16,580 bases of DNA from Paraglomus occultum (GCA_910592205.1 CAJVPJ010000788.1:1-16580), one strand, 5' to 3'. Positions 1 through 9,308 are shown, counted from the first letter of the stretch. The notes: a model not told the origin generated them from the sequence alone. Numbers and translations are program-made.

Positions 1-75
1 TTCGCAAAACCGATATTTCGGAAAACCGATAGAAAAAGACGAAAACACTGCTATCGGTTTTCCGAGCTTTGACTG
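1..75. mobile_element. Terminal part of a pogo/Tigger-like DNA transposon (partial, runs off left edge)
   Basis: Seen: a perfect 15-bp inverted repeat (18-32 against 51-65, core CGGAAAACCGATAG) with an 18-nt loop, and two near-identical direct units at 3-15 and 19-31 (CGCAAAACCGATA / CGGAAAACCGATA). Read from the right, the sequence starts TA-CAGTCAAAGCTCGG, with the TA at 76-77. Known: Tc1/mariner-superfamily elements insert at TA, and pogo/Tigger ends often begin CAGT followed by an AACCTCG-like run and CCGA-containing subterminal repeats. Inferred: this is the right-hand end of such an element, with its body outside the window. A plain hairpin-forming repeat is the alternative. Confidence 0.4.
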
Positions 76-77
76 TA

Positions 78-1340
78 TTGATAATCGCTCCTCTGAATTT
101 ACTGTAAACGGAGATACACAGTGTGCACGTGATACCTGTTGACTGCTGTGTGACCAGAAAAAAACTACAATATAAAAGATTATTGGCACTGTGCGCAGAT
201 GTCTTTATCTAGGTCATAGCAAGGTCTTTACAACCCTAACCAGGAAACTGTTTAAGGAGTCTACATTACTCAATACATTAATATAAATAAAGTATTCTAT
301 TTTTCCTTGTACTTTTGCGTGGACTAAAGAAATAGGCCGAGACAACGGTAAGTCCGTAGCTTCGCCCGTTGTGTGGTCCATCGTCGTCTATTACAAGAAC
401 TTTCGCAGCAAGCAACCTTTGTACAATGGTCAATCGCATGTAGGTGTCAAACTATTTGTCTTATACTTTCAAGTGAATGTATGCTACATGCCATTGTTAA
501 TACCTTCCATGTTCTCATTTTGAATCGCCTTTTTCCCCCATTGGTTTTCTGTCCGTTAAAGTTAATATTAAATACAACCGAGATAAAGTGGCCTGCGTTT
601 GTTAAATGAAAACTCTAACTTATGTACAAATTCCTTAGTGAATAACTTCTTATTTTTACTCGGTGATTTGCGTTAATCTTTGCGCTTGATCCATCACTTC
701 GAAGCTATGGTCGAACTGGTTGTATATTTACAACATAGTAACAGTCGAACTAATAGCCCACAGAATCACACGAACAGTATGCAGTGAAATGGTATCTGTA
801 GCGTAGCGCTCATCGATTTAAACTCAAATTGTGAAGCATAATTTATGTCATATGTTGGTACAGACGTGGGAAATTTAGATTGAAAAAAGCCGGGGAATTT
901 TCATCGCAGTTTCTGGGGGTGCAGTTTTTCGAACAAGTTTTTGCAGTGTTCTCCATTGAGTGCGATTTTGGGAGCATTTATGTAATGCCCTTCAATGTAG
1001 TCTTTATTTCCTAGCCACATCAGCCTCGTTTGTAGCACGTGGTAAAATGGTTTTTATTTTGTTACATTATCAACAGGTAAACCATACAACAACAGACAAT
1101 AATACTACCGGTGACACAACCAATATATGCTACAAATCAAGAATTTCGACTTACCCTTTTTGCTCAAACCTTTTTTTGATCTTTATTTACCACTGGCTCA
1201 CCGCTACCTATTATCCCCGCTTTCTTTCTTTTACTGCGCAATAATTTCCAATATCATATCATATATAAATACTACTTGAAAAAGAAGGGATATTAAACAA
1301 ATTCAATATCCTGTCATTGTTTGACCTTCGTTTCTCCTTA
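78..1340. other. Spacer without a supportable gene
   Basis: Two short open frames begin at 373 and 960 on the + strand. Neither has a recognisable motif, a plausible start context or coding-like composition; both translate to hydrophobic, Phe/Leu/Cys-rich strings typical of chance reading of AT-rich DNA. Pyrimidine-rich patches appear near the right end (about 1219-1233 and 1329-1352), towards the promoter of the G-alpha gene. I see no RNA gene here. Confidence 0.5.
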
Positions 1341-1358
1341 TTGTTCCTTTGTCTGCAA

Positions 1359-1368
1359 TATATAAAGG
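1359..1368 (+). promoter_or_regulatory. Candidate TATA box of the G-alpha gene
   Basis: TATATAAAGG lies about 237 bp before the start codon, preceded by a pyrimidine-rich stretch. Transcription starting some 30 nt downstream would give a leader of roughly 200 nt. A second TATA-like run, TATATAAATA, lies at 1262-1271 and is an alternative. The call rests on motif and position only. Confidence 0.4.
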
Positions 1369-1440
1369 AGAACACAAAAAAATCCGTTACGACAAGAGGA
1401 TAAAGACTATATTAGATAATTGGATATCGTTTCTCAATAA

Positions 1441-1604
1441 ATATCATACACATCCCAAACTCCCACACAAACACATACATTATAATTGACTTGCTCTCTT
1501 CTCATCCCAAAAGTATACAAACACTCTAAAAGAATATCCAACTCCTAATAATACTCATATCTACTTAGTCACTCTTCATACTATATAATACAAACTAATA
1601 CAAA
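1441..1604 (+). promoter_or_regulatory. G-depleted 5' leader of the G-alpha gene
   Basis: Only five G residues occur on the + strand across these 164 nt, and the composition is otherwise A, C and T with CA/CT-rich runs. No ATG occurs in it before the gene's start codon, so it would make an unstructured leader suited to scanning ribosomes. The start context is ATACAAA-ATG-GG, with A at -3 and G at +4, a strong eukaryotic initiation context. Confidence 0.45.
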
Positions 1605-3088
1605 ATGGGTTGTTGTATGAGCCAAGAAGAAAAGGAAGGAAGACGCAAGAACGATGAGATTGAAAGTCAGCTTAGACGAGACAAGATGTTAATGCGAAAT
1701 GAGGTCAAAATGCTTTTGCTTGGTATGTTGACTTGCTGGGAACAGATGAGAAAGAGGAAGGTGGTAAAAGAATAAAGAGTAGCTTGCGTGTCTCGAGAAC
1801 AACGAACCCGATACATGCAAGAATAGAAAGTGACTTGGATTAATATAAGTTTTAGCATTATGTAATAACAATAGACCCAACCTCCGTCAAAACTTTCTGA
1901 ATACTCTAAAACCGTGCTTGAATAGTCACATAGTTGAGGTTATCCATAGTAATAACGCTTAACTATTATTGGGAATATTTCTTAGGGGAAAAAATTTACT
2001 CCCGAACTTAAACGCCAACTAACTTATCCACTCAACTTACTTTGATTTGCTTCCTATAGGCGCCGGCGAATCAGGCAAATCTACCATTCTTAAACAAATG
2101 AAACTAATTCACGACGGTGGTTATTCCCACGAGGAAAAGGAATCCTTCAAAGAAATTATCTTCTCCAATACTGTTCAATCAATGCGAGTAATTCTCGAAG
2201 CCATGGAAACAAAAGGCATTCCGCTCCGCAACGATTCTAACAAGAACCATGCAGCAGTCATCCTCAATCTTCCATCCCAGATCGAAGGCGACCATCTTCC
2301 GCCCGACGTATCTGCTGCAATAAAAACGCTGTGGACGGATGATGGTGTTCAGCAATGCTTTGCACGTAGTCGGGAATACCAATTGAACGACTCGGCAAAA
2401 TATTATTTTGATAGTATCGATAGGATCGCTCAGCCGGATTACCTACCGACCGATCAAGATGTATTACGATCTCGTGTCAAAACCACAGGCATTACAGAGA
2501 CAACATTTTTAATTGGGGAGTTGACATACAGGATGTTTGATGTCGGTGGTCAAAGAAGCGAGAGGAAGAAGTGGATCCATTGTTTCGAAAATGTAACGGC
2601 TATTGTATTTTTGGTTGCCATTTCGGAATATGATCAATTGCTTTTGGAAGATGAGAGTGTGGTATGTGTTATGAAGGGATTTTGTCCTCTTATGTCGAGT
2701 CATTTCAGATTACTCATAATCTAACTTTTTTTTTTCTTTTCCGCAGAACCGTATGCAGGAAGCATTAACACTCTTTGACTCAATTTGCAACTCCCGATGG
2801 TTTGTAAAAACATCAATCATTCTCTTCCTTAACAAGATCGACCGCTTCAGAGAAAAACTTCCCATATCCCCCATGAACAAATATTTCCCCGACTACGAGG
2901 GTGGTAATAACTATGATGCTGCATGCGATTATATTCTCAACCGATTTGTGTCGCTGAACCAGAGTGACGTTAAGCAAATTTATACACACTTTACATGTGC
3001 CACGGATACTCAGCAGATTAAGTTTGTTATGGCTGCGGTAAATGATATTATTATCCAGGCTAACTTAAGAGATTGTGGTTTATTATAA
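1605..3088 (+). CDS. Heterotrimeric G-protein alpha subunit, group I (Gi-like), three exons
   Basis: Coding exons are 1605-1722, 2060-2661 and 2747-3088, giving 353 residues, the usual length for fungal group I and animal Gi subunits. Motifs seen: MGCCMS at the N-terminus (Gly2 myristoylation, Cys3/Cys4 palmitoylation); P-loop GAGESGKST at 40-48; switch I with Arg178 and Thr181; switch II DVGGQ at 200-204 with catalytic Gln204; NKID at 269-272 (usually NKxD) for guanine recognition; TCAT at 323-326; C-terminus CGLL with Cys350, the position modified by pertussis toxin in Gi proteins. All catalytic residues are intact. By family knowledge it binds and hydrolyses GTP at the inner plasma membrane, partners G-beta/gamma, and transmits signals from seven-transmembrane receptors, in fungi typically to cAMP or MAP-kinase pathways. 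The start is fixed by the lipidation motif and strong ATG context. The specific receptor and effector cannot be told from sequence. Confidence 0.97.
1723..2059 (+). other. Intron 1 of the G-alpha gene (337 nt)
   Basis: Donor GTATGT at 1723, acceptor TATAG ending at 2059, and a consensus branch site CTAAC at 2019-2023, 36 nt before the acceptor. It is a phase 1 intron splitting the codon of Gly40, the first residue of the P-loop. It is about four times longer than intron 2. Stop codons occur in the read-through frame, so splicing is required. Confidence 0.93.
2662..2746 (+). other. Intron 2 of the G-alpha gene (85 nt)
   Basis: Donor GTATGT at 2662, branch site CTAAC at 2721-2725, then a long T-rich tract and acceptor CCGCAG ending at 2746. 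Phase 0, between Val240 and Asn241, just after switch III. Read-through meets a stop at 2722-2724. Confidence 0.95.
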
Positions 3089-3130
3089 AGAGCGGGAGTA
3101 CATGTTAGTTTGAAAAGGGAAGAATTGGAT

Positions 3131-3150
3131 GGGGTGGGCGGGCGGTGAGG
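3131..3150 (+). repeat. G-rich cluster in the G-alpha 3' untranslated region
   Basis: GGGG-T-GGG-C-GGG-C-GG-TGA-GG, starting 43 nt after the stop codon. Three runs of at least three G with one-base spacers, followed by GG runs, could form a two-layer or bulged G-quadruplex in the mRNA. It stands out sharply in this AT-rich DNA. No function is shown. Confidence 0.4.
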
Positions 3151-3681
3151 AGTTGAAAAGTGAGAGATAGAAGACGGTGTTGAAATATTTTAAGTTTAGA
3201 GACACTTGGCTTTATTTTTTTTAAATGCGCTCATTGAACTGGGCTTTCGATTCGATCTTTTTCATTTATTTATCTTCTAGAGATTGAACTTGATCACTGG
3301 ATGATTACTCACGGTAGTGAATTGTAGTTTTTGTAATTAAGGCAACTTGTCTAATTGTTTTTCTCGTCAAGTTGTTGTCATAATAAGTGTTTTGAAAAAA
3401 CCTTAAATGCTATCTCTTCTACGATAAGAATGACCGAATTTCTTGGTCGATTGTCGTTTAACCACGATCTCTTCGCGCAAATAGCTGTCTAATCTTGCTC
3501 TAGCATTAAATCTGTCCGACCGTTTAATATCTTATCTGTTGTGATTAGCATATTTTTTTCTATTTTTTTTTTCCCCTATTTATCCTATTGATATTTCCAT
3601 TAATTCCATTTGTACTTAAAAGTACTTTCATTTGTCCTTTCTTGTGTATTATTAGTTACTATTTTGCTGTCAATCAATGAA

Positions 3682-3687
3682 AATAAA
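3682..3687 (+). terminator. Possible polyadenylation signal AATAAA, G-alpha gene
   Basis: This is the first exact AATAAA I see downstream of the G-alpha stop, about 590 nt beyond it and after T-rich stretches at 3547-3572. If used, the 3' untranslated region is long. Fungal poly(A) signals are degenerate, so earlier sites are equally possible. Confidence 0.25.
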
Positions 3688-5757
3688 TGTATGGTATCAA
3701 CGACAGATGCAAAAAAGAGAGAGAAACGGGTATATTGAATGATAATAGAATATTCTCATACGAGATCTCTTCCATGATTGTCCGCTTCGAACTATTAAAC
3801 AATATAATCAGTTTTAGTTAGCTCGCAATCCTACTTACAATATCTCATTAGGCATACGTATTATTCAGGCTTGTCGGGGCATCCGTTTTAGGTTCGTCTG
3901 ATGATCATTCAGGGTGAAACCATAGGTCTGAAAAAGGAATAAAAATGAGTTTGTACACCAACTTAGTGTGACAGATACAATAGGATTTTCAGTCGATATG
4001 CAATTACACAATAAGAACGCTCTATATTTACACAACGGAGAATTCTGACATTCTCAAATGGGACTTGTTTTTGCTGTAACGTAATATGAAGATTATGGCA
4101 ATTTTGCACACGTTCATTTGATGATGTACTATGTTAAACATGGCAACTCTTGGCAGGTCTACATAGTAAGGTTGTCTGGGAAATGTGTCGGTACCGATAA
4201 TAGACTCACTTCACAAGTCCCATCAGCAAATATTTACGCTGGGGTGGAATTCTTACTGCAAGGTAGTTTACGGAAGCGGCAACAACGATCAATCTAATGA
4301 ACCTCTAAAATTTTATCATTATAAAGCTGCTGTTGTTTGTTGCGACTTCCCATCCTGGTGACAGTAAAAGCAAAAAGAATGCAGGACAAGCGCAATTACA
4401 GTCTGATAATGCATCCGGGAAGAATATAAACAGGTCTTTTGTATATGCTTTGATTCAAAGACAATGACATAGTTTTGTCAAGAAACTTACTTCGAACCGG
4501 TAAGATTTGCTTGAAACATCAAGTATTGAGTTTACCATACCCGAACCATGTACATTTACAGATATCCACAATGAAAAGCAAATGACAAGAACAAATGATT
4601 GAATGTATTAATGGTTGCTAATAAAATTTAAAAAATAAGTTTCATTTGTACGATTACGGAATTTTGTAGTCTGACCCCCAATAAATAACATTCTATTCAT
4701 TTTCGCACTGTACATACCAACGATGACACGTGTCTCCTTTGTTTCATCTTTAAACTTAATTAATTTACCGACGCTTGAGCCATTCATATTTTCTACTGAT
4801 CGCCAAGGTCTGTGAAAGTTTCGTGCTCAGTTTTTCGTGTAAGAAAAAGAGCCCGCCTATGCGGAATAACTACTTGCATAGAGAATGAGAATGCTCGTAC
4901 TTTTTCGTACTGTTCAGGATCAAAGTGCTTCGATATACTGTGTTGTGAATTAAGTTCGGTTTACCAATTTTTGTAAGATAGGAAAATCGGAAAATATCAA
5001 CAATCACAAGGTTTCTTTAATTTTTCATATATGATTAATTAAAGAGGGTACTACCCGTTAAATGAGATATTGCGTTGCGAAATAGTTGGAACTTTAGAAT
5101 TTAAATTGTGAAGATGTAACAGTTTACATTTAAGGAATTTTACCCCAAAGTTGAAACTCACACATGGATTGGTAACACCTCATCACAATTTTAGGTAAGA
5201 ATGTTTCGCGCGGAATATGTGATTTCTGGCAATGATACCGGTATCTACTCGAAGACGCCACGATTACCATGCGCAAACAATGTACATTATCTTAATGTTT
5301 TTGCTACAAGTGTTCAATCCGGATAGAAAAAAGAACTTGTTAGAAGCTCGATATATACTCTCTTAATAATAAAAACGTTCTTTCTTACCATAAGGGTTTT
5401 GGACTTGGTAGCGATTGGTTTAAATGAGAGAATAGTGCCAATATGATTTACATGTTGTACAACAAATCAACAAAGCTGATTTGCCGATTTATCCACAACT
5501 GTTTTGACAACGAAGCACCAATAATTGTAAAGTGCAGACAAAAAAAAATAGTAATTCAGTAATTATTATTTGGTATCACTAGTACTAACCCGCTAGGATA
5601 TTATCTTGTATAAAAAGCAGGTAAAAGTTAATGCGAGTACTTTGTAAAAGTATAACTCGCAGACCTTATGAAATGACCGCTCATTTGACACGAACATCAA
5701 AACGTTTATTTTGATGCACTGAAAAGGGTGTGTGATTTAGAGACGATTACTTGATGG
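3688..5757. other. Spacer without a supportable gene
   Basis: No open frame of useful length occurs on either strand and no conserved motif was recognised. Composition is uniformly AT-rich with scattered short homopolymers. The only structure noted is an imperfect inverted repeat at 4272-4350, listed separately. No tRNA-like T-arm was found. Confidence 0.5.
4272..4350. repeat. Imperfect inverted repeat, 14-nt arms
   Basis: GGAAGCGGCAACAA at 4272-4285 pairs with TTGTTGCGACTTCC at 4337-4350 at 12 of 14 positions, enclosing a 51-nt loop. The arms are more GC-rich than the surroundings. It could be a transposon relic or chance. No TA or other target duplication was identified. Confidence 0.3.
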
Positions 5758-5759
5758 TA

Positions 5760-6392
5760 CAAAGGAAACCAACTCCGTTACACCGAATACACGACTTTGT
5801 TATAACAATTATTTTTCGCTATATCGAATTTTACTATGAAATCCTTTGTTGACTGTTAACCGAAGTTTTTTAGCACCGGCTATAGCAATTTTACCCCGCT
5901 ATTCCGAAATTTCCAGCGTAACCGAGGCTCTGCCGAAGTTTTCAACGTATCGGTATCCGAAGATCAGATGATCCTGACGAGTATATTCTGATCAAGAAAC
6001 CAAAGACATGTTAAACGATGATGAAATTTTTGCGGTGATGAAATTTTTGAAGAGGACAATAACGCAGAACATGTTACTCTTAAATAACAACGGCCGAAAC
6101 AATAGACTCTATTGGCAAGTTAAAACTGTTTCTTGTGCATGCAGAAGAAATTTGGATATAAGCGCAAATTTTTTTCATGTTTGAATAAAAAGTTGAGGGT
6201 ATAGTCGGACATAGGCAGTTATTTTTGATAGCTGATATTAATATTATAGTAAAAACAATTTTCTGCATAATGCGCATTTAAACCAATATTATTTGTCTCG
6301 CTTATCCGAAGTACGAGACTCTTTATTCTCCCGTTATACCGCAAAAAAAAAAAGGCTGCACGGACGCCTTTGTGATAACGGGGTTGTCTTTG
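5760..6392. mobile_element. Degenerate pogo/Tigger-like element
   Basis: Left end TA-CAAAGGAAACCAACTCCGT (TA at 5758-5759). Right end, read inward on the other strand, TA-CAAAGACAACCCCGTTATC (TA at 6393-6394). The two ends match imperfectly with a small indel. Inside, fragments such as CGCTATATCGAATTTT, CGCTATTCCGAAATTT and CCGTTATACCGC recur in both orientations, as in subterminal repeats of pogo-like elements. Minus-strand frames across 6080-6506 are translations of these repeats rather than genes. No intact transposase is present. The boundaries and family are inferred; a mosaic of unrelated repeats is possible. Confidence 0.4.
6020..6049. repeat. Short tandem duplication, 17-bp period
   Basis: GATGAAATTTTTG occurs at 6020-6032 and again at 6037-6049, giving a period of 17 bp, within the degenerate element at 5760-6392. 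It probably arose by slippage or local duplication. Confidence 0.6.
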
Positions 6393-6394
6393 TA

Positions 6395-7412
6395 TCAAGC
6401 GCGTAAATTCCAAAATAACAGTAAAATAATTATTTAGAGTATTTATTTTGTTGGCAAATTTGTCATAATGTACAGGATGGAAACAGAGCTGTAGCTGTTC
6501 CAGCAAGTATTCAAAGTGTTGGTAGTAAATTGTAAAAAGTTAACTTATTTACTCAATAAAAACTTTTGGCAAAGAAAACTCGCATTATGATAAACCAGAT
6601 GTTATTCAATATCAACGGCAGCGGTGAAATTTACCAGTTGAGTTCATTAATGTCTTAAAAACTAATGTTAATACAAAAATTAAAGCTGTTTAAAACGGTT
6701 CGGACCGGGAAACGCGTTTTGTATTAAACCCTTTTTTAATAAAGCGATAAATGTATATAGGAGTTTATATTATGAGACTGTAAGTTGAGAAAACGAGGAA
6801 TTCAGTTTTTATCAAAAGCCTATCATTTAAAGTAATTTTGATCCGAAGATGCACGAAATTTTTTAAGTGTTCTAAACACGGGGAAAATGCCAAAAATAAG
6901 TGGTATTGCTATTCCTACTATCGGTAACTTTCGATAGAAGACAAATGTATATTTTTTGATAATAATTATTATACAGTATTAGTATGTTTGCTCAAAGAAA
7001 AATTACAAAACAATAAAGTTTTTTTTTATATATAACGTTATTAGGTACTAGAAAAATATTGCACACTTTTGTATTGAAAATTTTTTCATATATACCCGAA
7101 AAGTGTTATTTACTTAAAATAAATGTAATATTTAGTCATTTGCAGAATCACGGCTTGGATCTAGTTGGACATAGATAATATTAAATTGCAATATATTTTT
7201 TGCAAAAGCGCATTTAGCTCTTCTTTTACTGCCTTCTCAAGTTGTGAACATTTAAAAAAAAAAACAAGACAGTTTTTCTCTGTCGCAGACGCGTCCTTGC
7301 TTAAACAAAATTACTACTTATGGATAAGAAGAAATAGTCGTTCAACCCACCAATATAGTTTTTTTAATTATTTGAAAATTAAATGCAAACGACATCAACG
7401 TACTGTTTGAGG
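6395..7412. other. Spacer without a supportable gene
   Basis: Very AT-rich, with runs of A and T (for example around 7018-7033 and 7253-7263). A + frame from 7165 to 7410 exists but has no recognisable motif and a Lys/Phe/Ser-rich composition expected from AT-rich noncoding DNA. It ends just before the Tc1-like element. Confidence 0.45.
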
Positions 7413-7414
7413 TA

Positions 7415-7886
7415 CAGTGTGTTGCAAAAAAAATGAGAATTTTTTTACGTAAATAAAATGCTTGTATTTCGATTTAGATGCATCAAATCTAAAAAGTGTA
7501 AAATAGGAAATGATTACGATTATCAAGAGTAGATTGGGCAGCGCTCACGCGTTGTTTTCATTATATACTCTTTGAGTTAGCCAACTCGTAATGTTTGTTT
7601 TGAAGCAAGAACCAGAAGTGGAAAAGTGCATGTCAAAAAACATTAGTGAATTAGAGTCATTTATGATGAAAGATGGAGAGAACATCCAAATATTGTTCTA
7701 GTTAATCTTGTAAAAACGTTGCAAGTTAATTATTGCTAATAATGGAGAGCGTATACCATATTAAATATATATCAATAAAGTCTGTTGCTTTCTAGCTTCC
7801 AAATAAGTCTTTATTCATGAAATTTTGTTCATTCGTTAAGGCATAACAGCGAAATTTTTTATTCTCATTTTTTTTGCAACACACTG
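7415..7886 (+). mobile_element. Internally deleted Tc1/mariner-like element (472 bp)
   Basis: The first 26 bp (7415-7440, beginning CAGTGTGTTGC and followed by eight A) are the exact reverse complement of the last 26 bp (7861-7886). TA dinucleotides flank both sides (7413-7414 and 7887-7888), the target duplication of Tc1/mariner transposons. The interior holds a decayed transposase C-terminus on the + strand. Full-length Tc1-like elements are typically 1.2-1.7 kb, so most of the element is missing. The arms are perfect while the interior is broken, which is typical of a nonautonomous copy mobilised in trans. Confidence 0.88.
7570..7764 (+). pseudogene. Decayed C-terminal fragment of a Tc1-like transposase
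   Basis: Reading 7717-7764 gives RCKLIIANNGERIPY then stop, which fits the usual Tc1-family C-terminus (Arg, hydrophobic core, NG/KG, then basic or Pro, Tyr, stop). Just upstream, in another frame, lie ERWREHPNIVLVNLVK and, further left, a stretch containing LKQE and KNISELE, which match in order the region after the last catalytic Glu of Tc1 transposases. At least two frameshifts and in-frame stops separate the pieces, and the N-terminal DNA-binding and most of the DDE domain are absent. It cannot encode a working transposase. Confidence 0.65.
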
Positions 7887-7888
7887 TA

Positions 7889-8343
7889 ATATCATAGACA
7901 TGGCACCAGGTTCAAATAGTGACTTTATACAGTCATTTGCTAGTGATGTAGTGCATGAAATAAGCGAGTCAAAGTGATTGCCAATAGCTGTCATAGACAT
8001 GAAATGGCAAAAAAAGACACCACGGCAAGAGAGAAGAGTCTAAGAAAGGGATTACTAAATTTAGAAAGTGACAAGATAAATGGAGTAAGGTGTCATTAAT
8101 GCCACTGAAATGTATCATAAATTATTATTATATATAATTTTGCAATTAACGCAATCTAAATTTTAATCCTCGCCTTTGTTCTAAATTTTATTACAAATGC
8201 GTATGATGTAGGCGAAAGAATTTCGTGAGTTTGTGGATAAGAGCTATATGAGAACAAGAACGGACAATACTATGAAGATCAGATGAACTTTTCGTAAGGA
8301 TTTCTTATACTTATGCCTTACGATCAAGCCTTTCTTTTTTAGG
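7889..8343. other. Spacer without a supportable gene
   Basis: No motif, repeat or sizeable open frame was recognised between the Tc1-like element and the relic beginning at 8344. Confidence 0.45.
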
Positions 8344-8770
8344 ATGGAATCATTCGAAAGAGACAATAATCTTGCAGACTATAATTTGTCAGAGTTAAGA
8401 TATCGCGAGACATTCCTTGCACCACTTATACGCGTAGTCTATTTCGGGGTATACATCGAGAAATGAGTTATATTCTTGTAATTATAGGAATGCCGTATGT
8501 CGCTATGTCTGTCACGTCGTTTATAAACTTTGTACTCTTTTTTTAGTGGTGAAACGTGTTTGTGCGCCTCTTCAGTAGACTGAATGTTGATGAAGAAAAT
8601 GGAAATTCTGGACGAAAACTAGACATTATCTGGTGTATAAAACCGACAGACTTTGAATTTCTATATGTAAAGTAAGCGGACGCCCAAATAGACGACAACA
8701 TGAGCACTCTTTCGCAGAGAGGATAAAGATAGGAAGATGTTAAAGTAATTGTAAATCTTCCAACCAATAA
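8344..8770 (+). pseudogene. Broken relic of an expanded, unnamed fungal gene family
   Basis: Segment A (8344-8466) opens with ATG and reads 40 codons to TGA, including LSELRYRETFLAPLIR. Segment B (8553-8672, 40 codons) includes NSGRKLDIIW and DFEFLYV, then stops with TAA at 8673-8675. The same frame continues with ADAQIDDN to further stops at 8724 and 8730. The order 'ELxYR..F..PLI', then 'GRKxDIIW', then 'DFExLxVE..ADA' resembles, from memory, a very large family of lineage-specific proteins in arbuscular mycorrhizal fungi whose function is unknown. Stops and a frame change between A and B make it non-functional, unless A and B are joined by an intron I cannot define; the best acceptor (TTTTTTTAG before 8546) leads straight into a TGA. 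A 101-codon minus-strand frame over the same stretch looks like a shadow. Confidence 0.45.
8631..8707 (+). repeat. 77-bp dispersed repeat, copy 1
   Basis: Identical at every position to 16504-16580. It lies inside the relic at 8344-8770 and covers its IIW-to-DNMS part, including the in-frame TAA at 8673-8675. Identity ends abruptly on the left (position 8630 differs). The right limit is unknown because copy 2 runs off the window. Confidence 0.95.
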
Positions 8771-9308
8771 TGTTAAAGTTGGATTTGCTTTCTGATACCA
8801 CTCAAGATTAAGGTATGTCTTTATTATGTAATAAACGGCTGATGACATTGTGCACTATTAGGAATTACTCAAGCAGAGTTTGGACGATACTAAGGATTAT
8901 ATTTTGAGAAGCATGTACTAGTACATCAGACTATGACGCAAGCAGATCCATTCGTTTGCTCGACGTCCACAAGCAATACGGTATCTAAAAAAAAAGGCAA
9001 CGAATTTAATGTTTGTTAGTAACTGTTTATAATTGAATATAGTCTCTTGCGCATTCTATATCACCCGCACATCACCGATATTTGTTCAAAAGGAGTTTGT
9101 TTCGTTTCAATTCTTTCATAATTTGTGTGCAAACCAAGTGATTTGTTGAAGAAATATGGTCGTTTTGTATCGATCAAAAATGTTAACTTTAGTTGCTCGA
9201 AAAGATAAATAACTCGCATACCCAAGTTTATACAGCAAATATTAAATGGATAGTTACAAAAACATGGCTGAAATTGGTTGAGGGGGTCCAGTTCATTTCT
9301 TGACTAAA

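Noticed and set aside
2047-2724. Single-exon G-alpha reading from ATG at 2047 to the stop at 2724
   Set aside because: The first residues come from intron 1 and the last from intron 2. Proper splicing gives the full 353-residue protein with the lipidated N-terminus and complete C-terminus.
6219-6506. 95-codon open frame on the minus strand
   Set aside because: It translates the repetitive subterminal sequence of the degenerate element at 5760-6392, and about half of it overlaps low-complexity A/T runs. No protein family is recognisable.
7906-7920. tRNA T-arm-like GGTTCAAATAG
   Set aside because: No complementary arm, no acceptor stem pairing and no D-arm or anticodon stem at the expected distances.
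8543-8848. 101-codon open frame on the minus strand
   Set aside because: It covers the + strand relic with motifs GRKLDIIW and DFEFLYV, shows no recognisable domain, and reads as a shadow of the decayed + strand sequence.
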